Shown: positions 16,816 through 26,222 of the stretch, piece after piece | Numbering within the stretch: position 1 is the first letter of the stretch | Layout of the letters: every line of letters starts with the position of its first letter | Origin: an uncultured bacterium | Lineage (GTDB): Bacteria > Nitrospirota > Thermodesulfovibrionia > Thermodesulfovibrionales > Thermodesulfovibrionaceae | Assembly (NCBI GenBank): GCA_937998865.1 | Contig: CALLBR010000008.1 | Location: 1 to 54,277 of the forward strand | Length of the DNA stretch: 54,277 nt | Reading direction: 5' to 3' | The notes under the pieces: model-generated | Database searches by the model: none | What the model was told of the DNA's origin: nothing | What the model saw: the letters and a program-made list of their open reading frames with translations, nothing else | Position numbers and translations under genes: made by a program

Positions 16816-18152
16816 GAGAAAAGTTTCTCTACCTCTTTAATTGAATCTCTCAAGGTAAAAATAATTAATTTGTCTTTTTCCTTTATAATATCATCTCCCG
16901 TGGGAATAATAATCCTATCTTGTCGTATTATGGCACCAACAATGGAATTTTTTGGAAAAATATTTTCTTTCAATATTCTTCCTGATAGGGAGGTATTCTT
17001 TGTTACTTCAATTTCCATAATTTCTGCTTTATTTTCTGCCATAGCAGTTAGTGAGATAACCTCACCACGTCTGAGATATCTGAGAATAATACTTGCTGTT
17101 AGAAGTCTGGGGCTTAAAACAGATTGGATTCCTAAGTTATGGGCAAGGGATACATAATCTGTTTTATTTACAATAGAAATAACTTTTTTTACTCCCAGTT
17201 TCTTCGCAAGTAAAGATGCCATTATGTTTAATTCATCATTGTTGGAACAGGCAATATAGGTGTCCATGTTACTTATGCTCTCTTCAATTAAAAGCTGTTT
17301 ATCAGTCCCATCTCCATGAAGAACCAAGGCTTTTCCTAAATGCTTACTAAGGAATTTACATCTTTCAGCATCTTTTTCAATTATCTTTACGTCAGCTTTA
17401 TTTTCCATTTTACTTGCTATGTAATAGCCAATTCTTCCACCACCTAAAAGCATTATTCTTCTTGAAGGTTTAATAGTAAATCCGAAACTTTGAACAATTT
17501 CAAGAATGTCCTCCTTTTTTATGGGCATGTAAGCTATATCTCCCTCTTGTAGAATATCTTCTCCAGAGGGAATTATTACTGAATCTTCCTTTTCAATGGC
17601 ACCAATTATAAAGTTTTTATTTATTATAGACCTTAAGGATTTCAGTTTTTTCCCATTTACAGGACTTTCTTTCGGAATTTTAAGTCCAATAACCATTATC
17701 TTGCCCTGTTCAAATTCAATTACTTCACTGGCGAAAGGATTTTCAATTAGACGGATTATTGCCTCTGCTGCTTCAAGTTCAGGATTAATTGCTTGATCAA
17801 TGTCAAGGTTGGAATCTCCAAGAAGTTCTTTGTTAAAGAAATAATCAGGATTTCTGATTCTTGCTATTTTACGCTTTATGTTAAAAAGAGCCTTAGCAAG
17901 AAGGCATGCTATCATGTTAGTTTCATCACTATTTGTCACGGCAATCAACAAGTCTGCGTTATCAGCACCTGCTTCTTTGAAAGCTGAAGGGTCGCTTCCT
18001 TCCGCTTCAATGGTGGCAATATCAAGTTCTTCAGAAATTCTTTTTAGTTTTTCACCATCTCTATCAATAATTACAACATCTACTCCCTCAAAGGTTAAAA
18101 ATTTGGCAATTTGATATCCTACTTCTCCTGCACCAACAATAATTACTCTCAT
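16812..18152 (-). CDS. trkA: Trk system potassium uptake regulator TrkA
   Basis: The 446-residue protein is a tandem of two RCK units, each RCK-N (GAGEVGYQIAKFL at 6-18; GGGRIGYYIASKM near 237-249) plus RCK-C. This is the standard bacterial TrkA architecture that binds NAD(H)/ATP and gates TrkH. It begins 10 bases after the stop of paaK, so trkAH could be read from the same transcript as the iorAB-paaK genes. Only a weak AGAG precedes the ATG. Confidence 0.95.
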   Translation of the reverse strand: MRVIIVGAGEVGYQIAKFLTFEGVDVVIIDRDGEKLKRISEELDIATIEAEGSDPSAFKEAGADNADLLIAVTNSDETNMIACLLAKALFNIKRKIARIRNPDYFFNKELLGDSNLDIDQAINPELEAAEAIIRLIENPFASEVIEFEQGKIMVIGLKIPKESPVNGKKLKSLRSIINKNFIIGAIEKEDSVIIPSGEDILQEGDIAYMPIKKEDILEIVQSFGFTIKPSRRIMLLGGGRIGYYIASKMENKADVKIIEKDAERCKFLSKHLGKALVLHGDGTDKQLLIEESISNMDTYIACSNNDELNIMASLLAKKLGVKKVISIVNKTDYVSLAHNLGIQSVLSPRLLTASIILRYLRRGEVISLTAMAENKAEIMEIEVTKNTSLSGRILKENIFPKNSIVGAIIRQDRIIIPTGDDIIKEKDKLIIFTLRDSIKEVEKLFS

Positions 18153-18162
18153 TTTTGATACT

Positions 18163-19446
18163 CTATGCTTTTTTTCTCTTGTCTACTATTCTAATTGCTT
18201 TACCAGGCATGCGTTGTATTGTTCCTTCAGGAACCACTTGAATTTTACTTCTGAAACCAAGAAAATCATAGAGTTCTAGGTTAAGCTTTTCAATTTCTCC
18301 TTGAGTGATTCCGTTGTCAGCTTTTTCAACTATTATTGTCATGTCATCTTTACCTTTAACTGTTTCAATTACCAGTTGATAATAAGGAGATAGCCCCTTG
18401 TATTTCAGCAAGATCTGCTCTACTTGAGATGGATAGAAGTTTACTCCTTTCACTTTAAGCATATCATCGGTTCTACCCTTTATTCTGTCGACTCTTATAT
18501 GGGTTCTTCCACAAGAACACTTTTCATAGCTAAGTATCTTTGATATGTCCCTTGTTCTATATCTTATTAAAGGAAGCCCCTCTCGGGTAAGAGTTGTAAT
18601 GACCATTTCTCCTTCCTGAAGCAATGAGAGAGGTTTTTCAGTTTCATAATCAATAATCTCCACAATGTAATGATCTTCCCAGACATGAATTCCTGCTTTT
18701 GCCTCACAGTCAATTCCCAGTCCTACTCCTCCAGTCTCTGTAAGACCAATTATATCAAAAGTCTTCACTCCCATCTCTTCTTCTATTCTTTTTCTGTATT
18801 CATCAGACCATGTTTCAGCGCCAAGTATAGCAACTTTGAGTTTTGTATCTCTAAAATCAAAACCGCTCTCTTTTGCCACCTCTATGAGTCTTGCTGGATA
18901 AGAAGCAATGGCACCGAAAGCTGTCACACCTAGGTCTTTTATGAGTTTGAGCTGCATTAATGATCTTCCAGCACCAGCAGGAACGATAAAACAACCAAGG
19001 CGCTCAGCACCATAATGAAAACCAAAACCTCCATTGAAAAGTCCGAAGGAAGGCATTATCTGTATTTTATCCCTATTTGTTAATCCAGCCGTGGCAAGAC
19101 ATCTTGCCATTATTTCTCCCCACTGATTAATATCATTTCTTGTCATCGCATTTATAACAGGCACTCCAGTGGTACCAGAGCTCATATGCATTCTTGCACA
19201 CTCTGAAAGGTCAACGGCTATGTGGTTAAAGGGATAACATTCTCTAAGGTCATCCTTGGTTACAAAGGGAAGATTTTTAAGATCATCAAGGCTTTGGATG
19301 TCTTCGGGTTCTATACCTTTATACTTTTCCTTAAGTTTTGAAGGAGAATTTTTTAGGTATCTTAGAGTCTTTCTTAACCCCCTAAGTTGAATTTTTTCAA
19401 TTTCCTCTCGTGGTAATGTCTCTCTCTCAGGATTAAACATATTCAT
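18163..19446 (-). CDS. paaK: Phenylacetate-CoA ligase family enzyme
   Basis: This 427-residue ANL-superfamily adenylate-forming enzyme has the ATP-binding MSSGTTGVPV near residue 87-96, LTETGGVG in the middle and YRTRDIS near the hinge. The length suits PaaK, which makes phenylacetyl-CoA (or other aryl-acetyl-CoA) from acid, ATP and CoA. The start overlaps iorB by 14 bases. With IorAB it forms the known arrangement that handles arylpyruvates from aromatic amino acids; direction (catabolic or anabolic) cannot be read from sequence. Confidence 0.9.
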   Translation of the reverse strand: MNMFNPERETLPREEIEKIQLRGLRKTLRYLKNSPSKLKEKYKGIEPEDIQSLDDLKNLPFVTKDDLRECYPFNHIAVDLSECARMHMSSGTTGVPVINAMTRNDINQWGEIMARCLATAGLTNRDKIQIMPSFGLFNGGFGFHYGAERLGCFIVPAGAGRSLMQLKLIKDLGVTAFGAIASYPARLIEVAKESGFDFRDTKLKVAILGAETWSDEYRKRIEEEMGVKTFDIIGLTETGGVGLGIDCEAKAGIHVWEDHYIVEIIDYETEKPLSLLQEGEMVITTLTREGLPLIRYRTRDISKILSYEKCSCGRTHIRVDRIKGRTDDMLKVKGVNFYPSQVEQILLKYKGLSPYYQLVIETVKGKDDMTIIVEKADNGITQGEIEKLNLELYDFLGFRSKIQVVPEGTIQRMPGKAIRIVDKRKKA

Positions 19447-19870
19447 ACCCCTTTAAAAAAGATTCTCTGTTTTCTTCATCAAGAATTTTTATGAAATCTT
19501 CCATTTCAAAAAACTTTGCTCTTTTTACAAAAACCCCCAGTAAAAAAATGTTTACAAATCTCATGGAGACTCTCTCTAATGCAGCCTGAATTTCTTCCTT
19601 TTTAAAGGTAAAAACATTATTTCCAAAAGTCTTGGCATAATCTATCAAATCATCACTTAGAAGAATTACTAGATCAGCAGATCCTTTTTTTACAAGGCCG
19701 CACATACCTTGGCCAATCTTCATCTGAATTTCAACAGTACCGCCTTTTTTTGCCATACCTTTTATTTCTGTAGAATAAACAGAAAGACCTCTATTGATTG
19801 CTGCTTGGGCAATAATTCTGGAGAAAAATATTACTCCCTGTCCACCTTTACCTAGTATTACAATCTTCAT
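19433..19870 (-). CDS. iorB: Indolepyruvate ferredoxin oxidoreductase beta subunit (short form)
   Basis: The 145-residue protein has the gamma-type domain of 2-oxoacid:ferredoxin oxidoreductases, with GKGGQGVIFFSRIIAQAA at 7-24 and EIKGMAKKGGTVEIQMKIG near 35-53. Usual IorB subunits are about 180-200 residues; here the middle region after the SDDLIDYAKTF segment is compact. The frame is intact, with no sign of a frameshift. It lies 4 bases after iorA. Confidence 0.85.
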   Translation of the reverse strand: MKIVILGKGGQGVIFFSRIIAQAAINRGLSVYSTEIKGMAKKGGTVEIQMKIGQGMCGLVKKGSADLVILLSDDLIDYAKTFGNNVFTFKKEEIQAALERVSMRFVNIFLLGVFVKRAKFFEMEDFIKILDEENRESFLKGYEYV

Positions 19871-19874
19871 TTGT

Positions 19875-21668
19875 TTATTCTACCAAAACAATTGCTTTTG
19901 TCGGACATATGTGAATACAGCATCCGCATCCGATACATAAGGTATCATTAATCTTTGCTTTTTTTTCCTCATCCTTAAACTCTATAGCAGGACATTCAAA
20001 TTCCAACACACAAACTTTACAGCCTTTACAGAGTTCTTTGGAAATTTTTACACTGTATTTCGGATTTAGTTCTAATCCTTCTTTAGTATTGATGCATAAA
20101 TGTCTGAAAATAATCACTGCTGGTTCAGCCTTTTCCTTTAGGTATTTTTTTGCCTCTTTTAAGGTTTTAATAGAATCCTCAAAATTATAGGGATCAACAG
20201 TTTCAACAAACTTTACTCCAATTCCTTTAACTACATCTTCTATATAAATGGGTGCTGTAGTCTCTCCAAAGGAGCTTTTGTTATCAGAGAGGGTTTTTTG
20301 ATTTCCTGTCATGGCAACACTTTTGTTGTCTAAGATAATTGTTAAAAAAGGGACTCTGTAATGGACAGAATCAATTAAGGGTGGAATGCCAGAATGAAAA
20401 AAAGTTGAATCTCCGATTATTGCTACAAAATCTTGCTGTTTTTCCGCCAAAGAAAAAGCTTTTTTCATTCCAAAAGCAAAAGATACACTTGCTCCCATAC
20501 ACAAAACAGTGTCAGTAACATGAAAGTTAAGAGCAAGGGTATAACAACCAATGTCTCCATTATAGATTGCTTTTTTACCAAAGACTTTTTTAACTGCATA
20601 GAGGGCAATTCTATGTCCACATCCTGGACATAGAGAAGGTCTTTTAAGAGGAGGTGAAGAGCCCCTTTTTTCTCTTTTTATTAGTCCAATTTTTTCTAAA
20701 ATATCTTCGCATACCTCTATAGTTAACTCTCCTTCTTTTGGAACTATGCCGTTTCTCCTACCTTCAGTACATAACTGTAACTCTATAACTGGTGTAGACT
20801 CTTCTATAGTAATTATTCTTTGAAACTTGGGAAAATCAAAATTCTTTAAGGGATAGGGCATGTCAGCTTTTGCAAGAGTCACTTTCTCATGAAGTCCGTA
20901 TTCTTCAATTAATTCATAAAGATATGAAAAGACAGCACCACTGCTGATGAGTAAAAGAGGACCATGGAAGAAAAATTTTAATTCATTTAAGGATTCAATT
21001 TCGGAAATTATCTTATTTAATTTATTGTGAAGCATTAATCTTTGACGAGGAGTTGCAGCATATCGCCAAAGCTTTTTTTCCCAATCCTTAAGGGTTTTAA
21101 ATTGTACTTTTATTGAATCCACAGGCATTGACCCTACAATTTTTACATCTGCTCTTCCATGAGATACACGAGTGCTGCTACGAAGCATGACAGGGATGCT
21201 ATATTTTTCACTTAATTCAACAGCTTTCTTTGCAAATTCATAAGCCTCCTGAATGGTGGAAGGATCAAAAACAGGTATTTTAGCTCCCATGGCAAAAAAG
21301 CGACTATCCTGCTCCGTTTGAGAAGAATGAGGACCAGGATCATCTACACTAATTAACACCATGGCAGAATCAGTGCCCACATAGGCTGAGTTCATAAAGG
21401 GATCCATAGCTACATTCAGACCTACTTGCTTCATAGTTACAGCTGCTTTAATACCACATAGGCTCGCAGCGTAGGCACTTTCATAGGCAACTTTTTCGTT
21501 TACTGCCCAATCAATGAAGGCTTTAATGCCTCTTTCCTTTACAATTTTTTGGGCTGAAGGAATAATTTCACTGGAAGGAGTACCAGGATAACCTGAAATA
21601 AATTTTATCCCTGATTCAATTAAACCATAAGCTATGGCTTCATTACCTGAGATATATAATTTTTGCAT
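19875..21668 (-). CDS. iorA: Indolepyruvate ferredoxin oxidoreductase alpha subunit
   Basis: The subunit oxidatively decarboxylates indolepyruvate and other arylpyruvates to acyl-CoA with ferredoxin. The order is the pyrimidine-binding half (SGNEAIAYGLIESG, YPGTPSSEI), the TPP half with CPGCGHRIALYAVKK and NGDIGCYTL, and two 4Fe-4S motifs at the C terminus (CKGCKVC...CP and CIGCGCCIHICP). I start at ATG 21668 (597 residues) because the conserved domain begins there; a TTG at 21728 would add 20 residues with no homology pattern. No strong Shine-Dalgarno sequence is seen before either. Confidence 0.93.
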   Translation of the reverse strand: MQKLYISGNEAIAYGLIESGIKFISGYPGTPSSEIIPSAQKIVKERGIKAFIDWAVNEKVAYESAYAASLCGIKAAVTMKQVGLNVAMDPFMNSAYVGTDSAMVLISVDDPGPHSSQTEQDSRFFAMGAKIPVFDPSTIQEAYEFAKKAVELSEKYSIPVMLRSSTRVSHGRADVKIVGSMPVDSIKVQFKTLKDWEKKLWRYAATPRQRLMLHNKLNKIISEIESLNELKFFFHGPLLLISSGAVFSYLYELIEEYGLHEKVTLAKADMPYPLKNFDFPKFQRIITIEESTPVIELQLCTEGRRNGIVPKEGELTIEVCEDILEKIGLIKREKRGSSPPLKRPSLCPGCGHRIALYAVKKVFGKKAIYNGDIGCYTLALNFHVTDTVLCMGASVSFAFGMKKAFSLAEKQQDFVAIIGDSTFFHSGIPPLIDSVHYRVPFLTIILDNKSVAMTGNQKTLSDNKSSFGETTAPIYIEDVVKGIGVKFVETVDPYNFEDSIKTLKEAKKYLKEKAEPAVIIFRHLCINTKEGLELNPKYSVKISKELCKGCKVCVLEFECPAIEFKDEEKKAKINDTLCIGCGCCIHICPTKAIVLVE

Positions 21669-21890
21669 CTTATTATGATAAGAAAAAAATCTAATCCCTT
21701 GCAATTGTAAATTAATTAAAAAGTCCAATCTAATAGAAATTTAGACTTTTTTGTAAATTCAAAACTTTGGAAACTCTTCACCTCTTAAGAGCGTTTTTGG
21801 TTTGCCTGACAATTAATGATGTTGAAAATAATTAGACATATCCGAAAACTTAGTCTATAGAAGGGCCTCCAGATTTTTATTAAATTTGAA

Positions 21891-23525
21891 TTAACGTGAG
21901 AACCAGCTTTTTATTTCCTTTAAAGAGATAAATTTTTTAATTGGTCTTCCATGGGGGCAGTGATCAGGATCAGAGGTTTTCTCCAATTCTCTTAATAAAG
22001 TGTTAATTTCGTGAAGAGTTATTTTATTATTTGCCCTCAGGGACTTGTGGCAAGCTATGGTCGAAGCTATTTTTTGTTTAATATCTTTAAAATCTGGTTT
22101 ACCGATTTCCTCTTTCAATGTAACGGCAATACCTTCAATGATGTCCGCTAAATCAGCATCCTTTAGAATCTGAGGAATGCCTCTTACTATTATGGAGTTT
22201 TTACCAAAGTCCTCTGCCTCTATGTGTAGATTATGGAGAAGGGATAAATTTTCCTTTATCAATTGATAATCTTGGGAGGTCAGATTTATAATTTGAGGAA
22301 AAACAAGCTTAGTTACATTTTCAGGCATTCCATTGAGAATTTTTTCAAAGATTACTCTTTCATGACCTGCATGATAATCAATAAACAAAATGCCGTCATT
22401 CCTTTGCAAAGCAACAAGGGCGTCTCCTAATTTAAGAAATTGAAAAAATTCTGGTCCCTGAATTTCATTCTGAGAATCAAAAAAAGACTGTTGACTAAGA
22501 GTACCAGAGGAGACAAAATTTTCTTTCCATACAACAGGAGATTCCTCTACTGTAGAAAGTTTTTGGTTATCTGTCAATTTAAAAATAAGTTGTCGAATAT
22601 GTTGAGGGTCTCTAAATCTTGCCTCCTTTTTCGATGGATGAACATTAAAATCGACGGCCTCAGCAGGAACATTCAAAAAAAGGATAAATTGGGGATGTTT
22701 GTCACCTACCTGGAAAGCTTGATAGAGCAAACTTAAAAGAAGTGGTTCTCTAACAGGCCTTTGATTTATGAAAATTAACTGTTTTGTTCTTTTGCTTCTG
22801 TCTAATTCAGTTACACCCCAGTAAAGTTCTAATCTCCATCTTTCATCTGTAAGATCTCTAAACTTTAACTTTTTAAAAAATTCTATTCCATATAGCTGGC
22901 AAATTCTTTCCTGAATAGAAGAAGAAGGGTGAAGATTTAAAACTTCTACATCATCAATATTAAGATAAAAAGCAATTTTAGGATAGCAAAGGGCATAGTT
23001 TTGAACGGTTTCAATGATATGAGATTTTTCAGTAGCTGGAGATTTAAGAAATTTTTTTCTTACTGGTGTATTAAAGAAAAGATCTCTTACCTCTACTGTT
23101 GTACCTGATGTTATAGCTGGTTTTCTCTCAATAAGTTTTCCTCCTATAGAGTAAACTTCTGTTCCTACTTCTTCTTCTCTATGCTGAGTAATAATTTTAA
23201 GTTTACAAACTCCTGCTATGGAGTAAAGAGCTTCTCCTCTAAAACCAAGGGTTTTTATATTAAAGAGATCTTCTTGCCTTTGTATCTTGCTTGTAGCATG
23301 CCTTTGAAAGGCTAAAATAACATCATCAGAATATATACCTTCTCCATCATCTACTACTTTTATTAGAGCTGTACCATATTCTTTTATAAAAATTTTTATG
23401 GAGTTTGCCCCTGCATCAATGGAGTTTTCAATTAGTTCCTTCACTACAGAGGCGGGTCTTTCTACCACCTCTCCTGCTGCTATTTTAGAGATAAGTTCCT
23501 CAGAGAGTATTTTAATTCTACCCAT
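21891..23525 (-). CDS. mutL: DNA mismatch repair protein MutL
   Basis: The 544-residue protein has the GHKL ATPase motifs IAAGEVVERPASVVKELIENSIDAGA near residues 15-40, DDGEGI near 57-62 and TLGFRGEAL near 91-99. The C-terminal part includes ACHKSLRANNKI and CPHGRP, the metal-binding end of endonuclease-type MutL. A DQHAAHER-like box appears as DYHAGHERVIFEK, so the first metal motif is mostly kept. The start overlaps the slp stop as TAATG. No mutS1 is in the window; MutS2 at 30 kb belongs to another pathway. Confidence 0.95.
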   Translation of the reverse strand: MGRIKILSEELISKIAAGEVVERPASVVKELIENSIDAGANSIKIFIKEYGTALIKVVDDGEGIYSDDVILAFQRHATSKIQRQEDLFNIKTLGFRGEALYSIAGVCKLKIITQHREEEVGTEVYSIGGKLIERKPAITSGTTVEVRDLFFNTPVRKKFLKSPATEKSHIIETVQNYALCYPKIAFYLNIDDVEVLNLHPSSSIQERICQLYGIEFFKKLKFRDLTDERWRLELYWGVTELDRSKRTKQLIFINQRPVREPLLLSLLYQAFQVGDKHPQFILFLNVPAEAVDFNVHPSKKEARFRDPQHIRQLIFKLTDNQKLSTVEESPVVWKENFVSSGTLSQQSFFDSQNEIQGPEFFQFLKLGDALVALQRNDGILFIDYHAGHERVIFEKILNGMPENVTKLVFPQIINLTSQDYQLIKENLSLLHNLHIEAEDFGKNSIIVRGIPQILKDADLADIIEGIAVTLKEEIGKPDFKDIKQKIASTIACHKSLRANNKITLHEINTLLRELEKTSDPDHCPHGRPIKKFISLKEIKSWFSR

Positions 23526-24046
23526 TACCAGGGACCATACTCAAAGATAAAAGGGGGATGTCCATACCAAAACCATAAATATGGCCGCCAATTAGGATAA
23601 TAAGGTGTTCTTTTTTTCCATAAGTAGGTTGCTTCGCATTCCAGTATTGGAAAATTATATGACATTTTGTCTATTTTGCCTTCCTGAAAACCTTTAAGCT
23701 TGCCAATTACTGTTAAATATCTCCCTTTTGTATAAACAGCGCAGTCAAGAAAGTTTTTAGACTTTGCCAGGAATCTTCCTTCAGAAGCATCTGTTTCCAT
23801 AGGATAACCATCTTTTCCAAGGGGTAAATAGAGTAATTCAAATACCGTTCCATCTTCATAATTTATGCAATTAGTAATTTTTCCACCCCAGAGAAGGGAA
23901 ACATTTAAGTATTTATCAGGATTATTTTTCACCATATTAAAGGAAACATCTCTTAAAGCAGGTGTGTCCTGAAGAGGTTTTGGTAAAGAGGCGCAACTGC
24001 ATAGGAAAAGCATCAAAAAAGCTAATATGCCATCCCTCAACTTCAT
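23525..24046 (-). CDS. slp: Slp-family outer membrane lipoprotein
   Basis: The 173-residue protein has a signal peptide ending in a lipobox-like LCSC-AS around residue 15-20. It then has the Slp domain with GGKITNCINYEDGTVFELLYLPL and GRFLAKSKNFLDCAVYTKGRYLTVIGKL. The C terminus is rich in Trp, Tyr and Pro. E. coli Slp is a starvation-induced outer membrane lipoprotein of unclear role. It is coupled to mutL (one-base overlap), which probably reflects shared transcription rather than function. Confidence 0.85.
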   Translation of the reverse strand: MKLRDGILAFLMLFLCSCASLPKPLQDTPALRDVSFNMVKNNPDKYLNVSLLWGGKITNCINYEDGTVFELLYLPLGKDGYPMETDASEGRFLAKSKNFLDCAVYTKGRYLTVIGKLKGFQEGKIDKMSYNFPILECEATYLWKKRTPYYPNWRPYLWFWYGHPPFIFEYGPW

Positions 24047-24109
24047 AATTTCATTATATCAATAATGTGTTAAAATAAAAAATTGTAAAAGACATTTTTG
24101 GAGGTAAGC

Positions 24110-25183
24110 ATGAATAAAGTTCTAATGAAAGGAAATGAAGCTGTAGCTGAAGCAGCAATAAAGGCAGGATTAAAATTCTATGCCGGCTATCCCATAACAC
24201 CTCAAAATGAAATTCCTGAGTACTTATCCAAAAGGTTACCTGAGGTAGGAGGAGTTTTTATTCAGGCTGAAAGTGAGATTGCAGCAATCAATATGATTTA
24301 TGGTGCTTCTGCCTGTGGAGTCAGAGTGATGACATCCTCCAGTTCACCAGGGATTAGCTTAAAACAGGAAGCTATCTCATACATGGCAAGTGCTGAGCTT
24401 CCAGCAGTTATAGTTAATATGATGCGAGGTGGTCCAGGACTCGGAAATATATCGGGTAGTCAGGCAGACTACTTTCAAGCAGTAAAAGGGGGAGGGCATG
24501 GTGATTATCACCTTTTAGTTTATGCTCCCTTTAGTGTACAGGAACTTTGGGATTACACAATTATTGCCTTTGAAAAGGCTGATGAATGGCGAAATCCTGT
24601 TATGATTCTCGGCGATGGAGTGATTGCTCAGATGATGGAACCCATATTACCCATAGTTCCAGAGATGAAAATTTATGATAAGTCTTCATGGGCATTAACA
24701 GGGGCAAAAAACAGACCCTCAAGATTTATAAGGACTCTTTTTATGGGGGAGGGTGAACTTGAGAAACACAACCAAAAGCTACAAGAAAAATATAACCAGT
24801 GGAAAGAAAAGGAAGTAAGATACGCCACTTATTATATAGATGATGCTGAATTTATAATTGTAGCATTTGGCTCTGCTGCAAGAATTTCTTTATCTGCTTT
24901 AAGGAGACTTAGACAAGAAGGTATAAAAGTAGGACTCCTAAGACCCATAACTCTTTATCCTTTCCCAGAGGAAATAATAAGGCAGCTTGCTCAGGAGGTT
25001 GAGAAATTTGTAGTGGTTGAATTTAATGCGGGACAAATGGTTGAAGATGTTAGACTTGCTGTAAATGGCATGGCAGAGGTGTATTTCTACGGTAGACCCG
25101 GTGGCAGCATTGTTACTGCAGATGATATTTATGAAGCCTTATCGCAATATGCATTATCAGAGGGATTATCTCTAAGAATATAG
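24110..25183 (+). CDS. 2-oxoacid:acceptor oxidoreductase alpha subunit (KorA/VorB type), unaccompanied
   Basis: The 357-residue protein has the pyrimidine-binding alpha-subunit pattern: MKGNEAVAEAAIKAGLKFYAGYPITPQNEIPEYL at the start, SSSSPGISLKQE and a C-terminal domain with RPITLYPFP. In 2-oxoglutarate or branched-chain 2-oxoacid ferredoxin oxidoreductases it pairs with a TPP-binding beta subunit. No beta or gamma gene is adjacent; mscS follows at once. GGAGGT at 24100-24105 decides ATG 24110 over an upstream TTG at 24098. It is divergent from slp. Confidence 0.88.
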   Translation: MNKVLMKGNEAVAEAAIKAGLKFYAGYPITPQNEIPEYLSKRLPEVGGVFIQAESEIAAINMIYGASACGVRVMTSSSSPGISLKQEAISYMASAELPAVIVNMMRGGPGLGNISGSQADYFQAVKGGGHGDYHLLVYAPFSVQELWDYTIIAFEKADEWRNPVMILGDGVIAQMMEPILPIVPEMKIYDKSSWALTGAKNRPSRFIRTLFMGEGELEKHNQKLQEKYNQWKEKEVRYATYYIDDAEFIIVAFGSAARISLSALRRLRQEGIKVGLLRPITLYPFPEEIIRQLAQEVEKFVVVEFNAGQMVEDVRLAVNGMAEVYFYGRPGGSIVTADDIYEALSQYALSEGLSLRI

Positions 25184-25190
25184 GGGATTT

Positions 25191-26222
25191 ATGAATTTTG
25201 AAAAATTGATAATATCTCTTATTATATTCATTGTTTCCGGTGGGCTTCTATTTCTTTTGAGATTTTTCTCCTTCAAATCACTTCATAAGTGGGCTAAAAG
25301 GACAAAAAGGGGCTTTGATGATTTAATAATAGATACTATTAAAACTCCTTCTATTTTTTGGTGTATAGGTATCGCTCTTTATATTGGCATTGAAAATTCA
25401 GAAATTCCCTCCAAGTATACTTTTTATATAATAAAAGTCATTCATGTATTGATAATTATCTCTGTAACCATAGCTCTTGCTAATGTTGTTAACAGATTAT
25501 TTTCAAAATTTTTTGAGCGGTCTAATGTATCTATCCAATCAACAGGTCTTCTTAATACACTAATTAAAGGAGCTGTCTACTTAATTGGTCTGATAATAAT
25601 TCTTAACATCTTCGGCATTTCCATAGCTCCACTAATAACTGCCCTTGGAATTGGTGGATTAGCTGTTGCTCTTGCTTTGAAAGATACCTTAGAGAATCTC
25701 TTTGCTGGTGTCAATATTATGGCAGAAAAATCCATAAGAGTTGGAGATTTTGTAAGGCTTGATAATGGTCAAGAAGGTTATGTAGAGGATATTTCATGGA
25801 GAACTACAAGAATAAGAATGCTATCAAATAATCTAATAATCATACCTAACAGCAAGCTTGCTCAGAACATTTTAGTTAACTATTCATTACCAGAAAGTAA
25901 AATGTGTCTTAATATTCCCATAAGTGTTAGCTATTTTTCTGAACCAGATAAAGTTGAAAAAATATTATTAGATGAAGTAAGAAAGGCCATTGAAGAAATT
26001 CCAGGAATTCTAAGTGAACCAGAACCAAGAGTAAGATTTGTCCCCGGATTTGGTGAGAGTTCTCTTGATTTCACAATTCTTTGTTTTATTCAAGACGTTT
26101 CATATCAATATCCTGTCCAGCATTTACTAAGAAAAAGAATATTTAAAAGATTTCAGCAAGAAGGTATTGAAATTCCCTTTCCTCAAAGAGTTGTTTGGCT
26201 TAAAAGTGATTCTTCTACTTAG
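25191..26222 (+). CDS. mscS: Small-conductance mechanosensitive channel (MscS family)
   Basis: The 343-residue protein has about four membrane helices, the pore-lining GIGGLAVALALKDTLENLFAG near residues 155-173, and the beta domain MAEKSIRVGDFVRLDNGQEGYVEDISWRTTRIR. It opens under hypo-osmotic stress to release solutes. Its stop overlaps the convergent xerD stop by 8 bases. Confidence 0.93.
   Translation: MNFEKLIISLIIFIVSGGLLFLLRFFSFKSLHKWAKRTKRGFDDLIIDTIKTPSIFWCIGIALYIGIENSEIPSKYTFYIIKVIHVLIIISVTIALANVVNRLFSKFFERSNVSIQSTGLLNTLIKGAVYLIGLIIILNIFGISIAPLITALGIGGLAVALALKDTLENLFAGVNIMAEKSIRVGDFVRLDNGQEGYVEDISWRTTRIRMLSNNLIIIPNSKLAQNILVNYSLPESKMCLNIPISVSYFSEPDKVEKILLDEVRKAIEEIPGILSEPEPRVRFVPGFGESSLDFTILCFIQDVSYQYPVQHLLRKRIFKRFQQEGIEIPFPQRVVWLKSDSST

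Noticed and set aside
21669-21728. N-terminal extension of iorA from a TTG
   Set aside because: The 20 added residues have no family similarity, and the conserved domain starts at the ATG at 21668.
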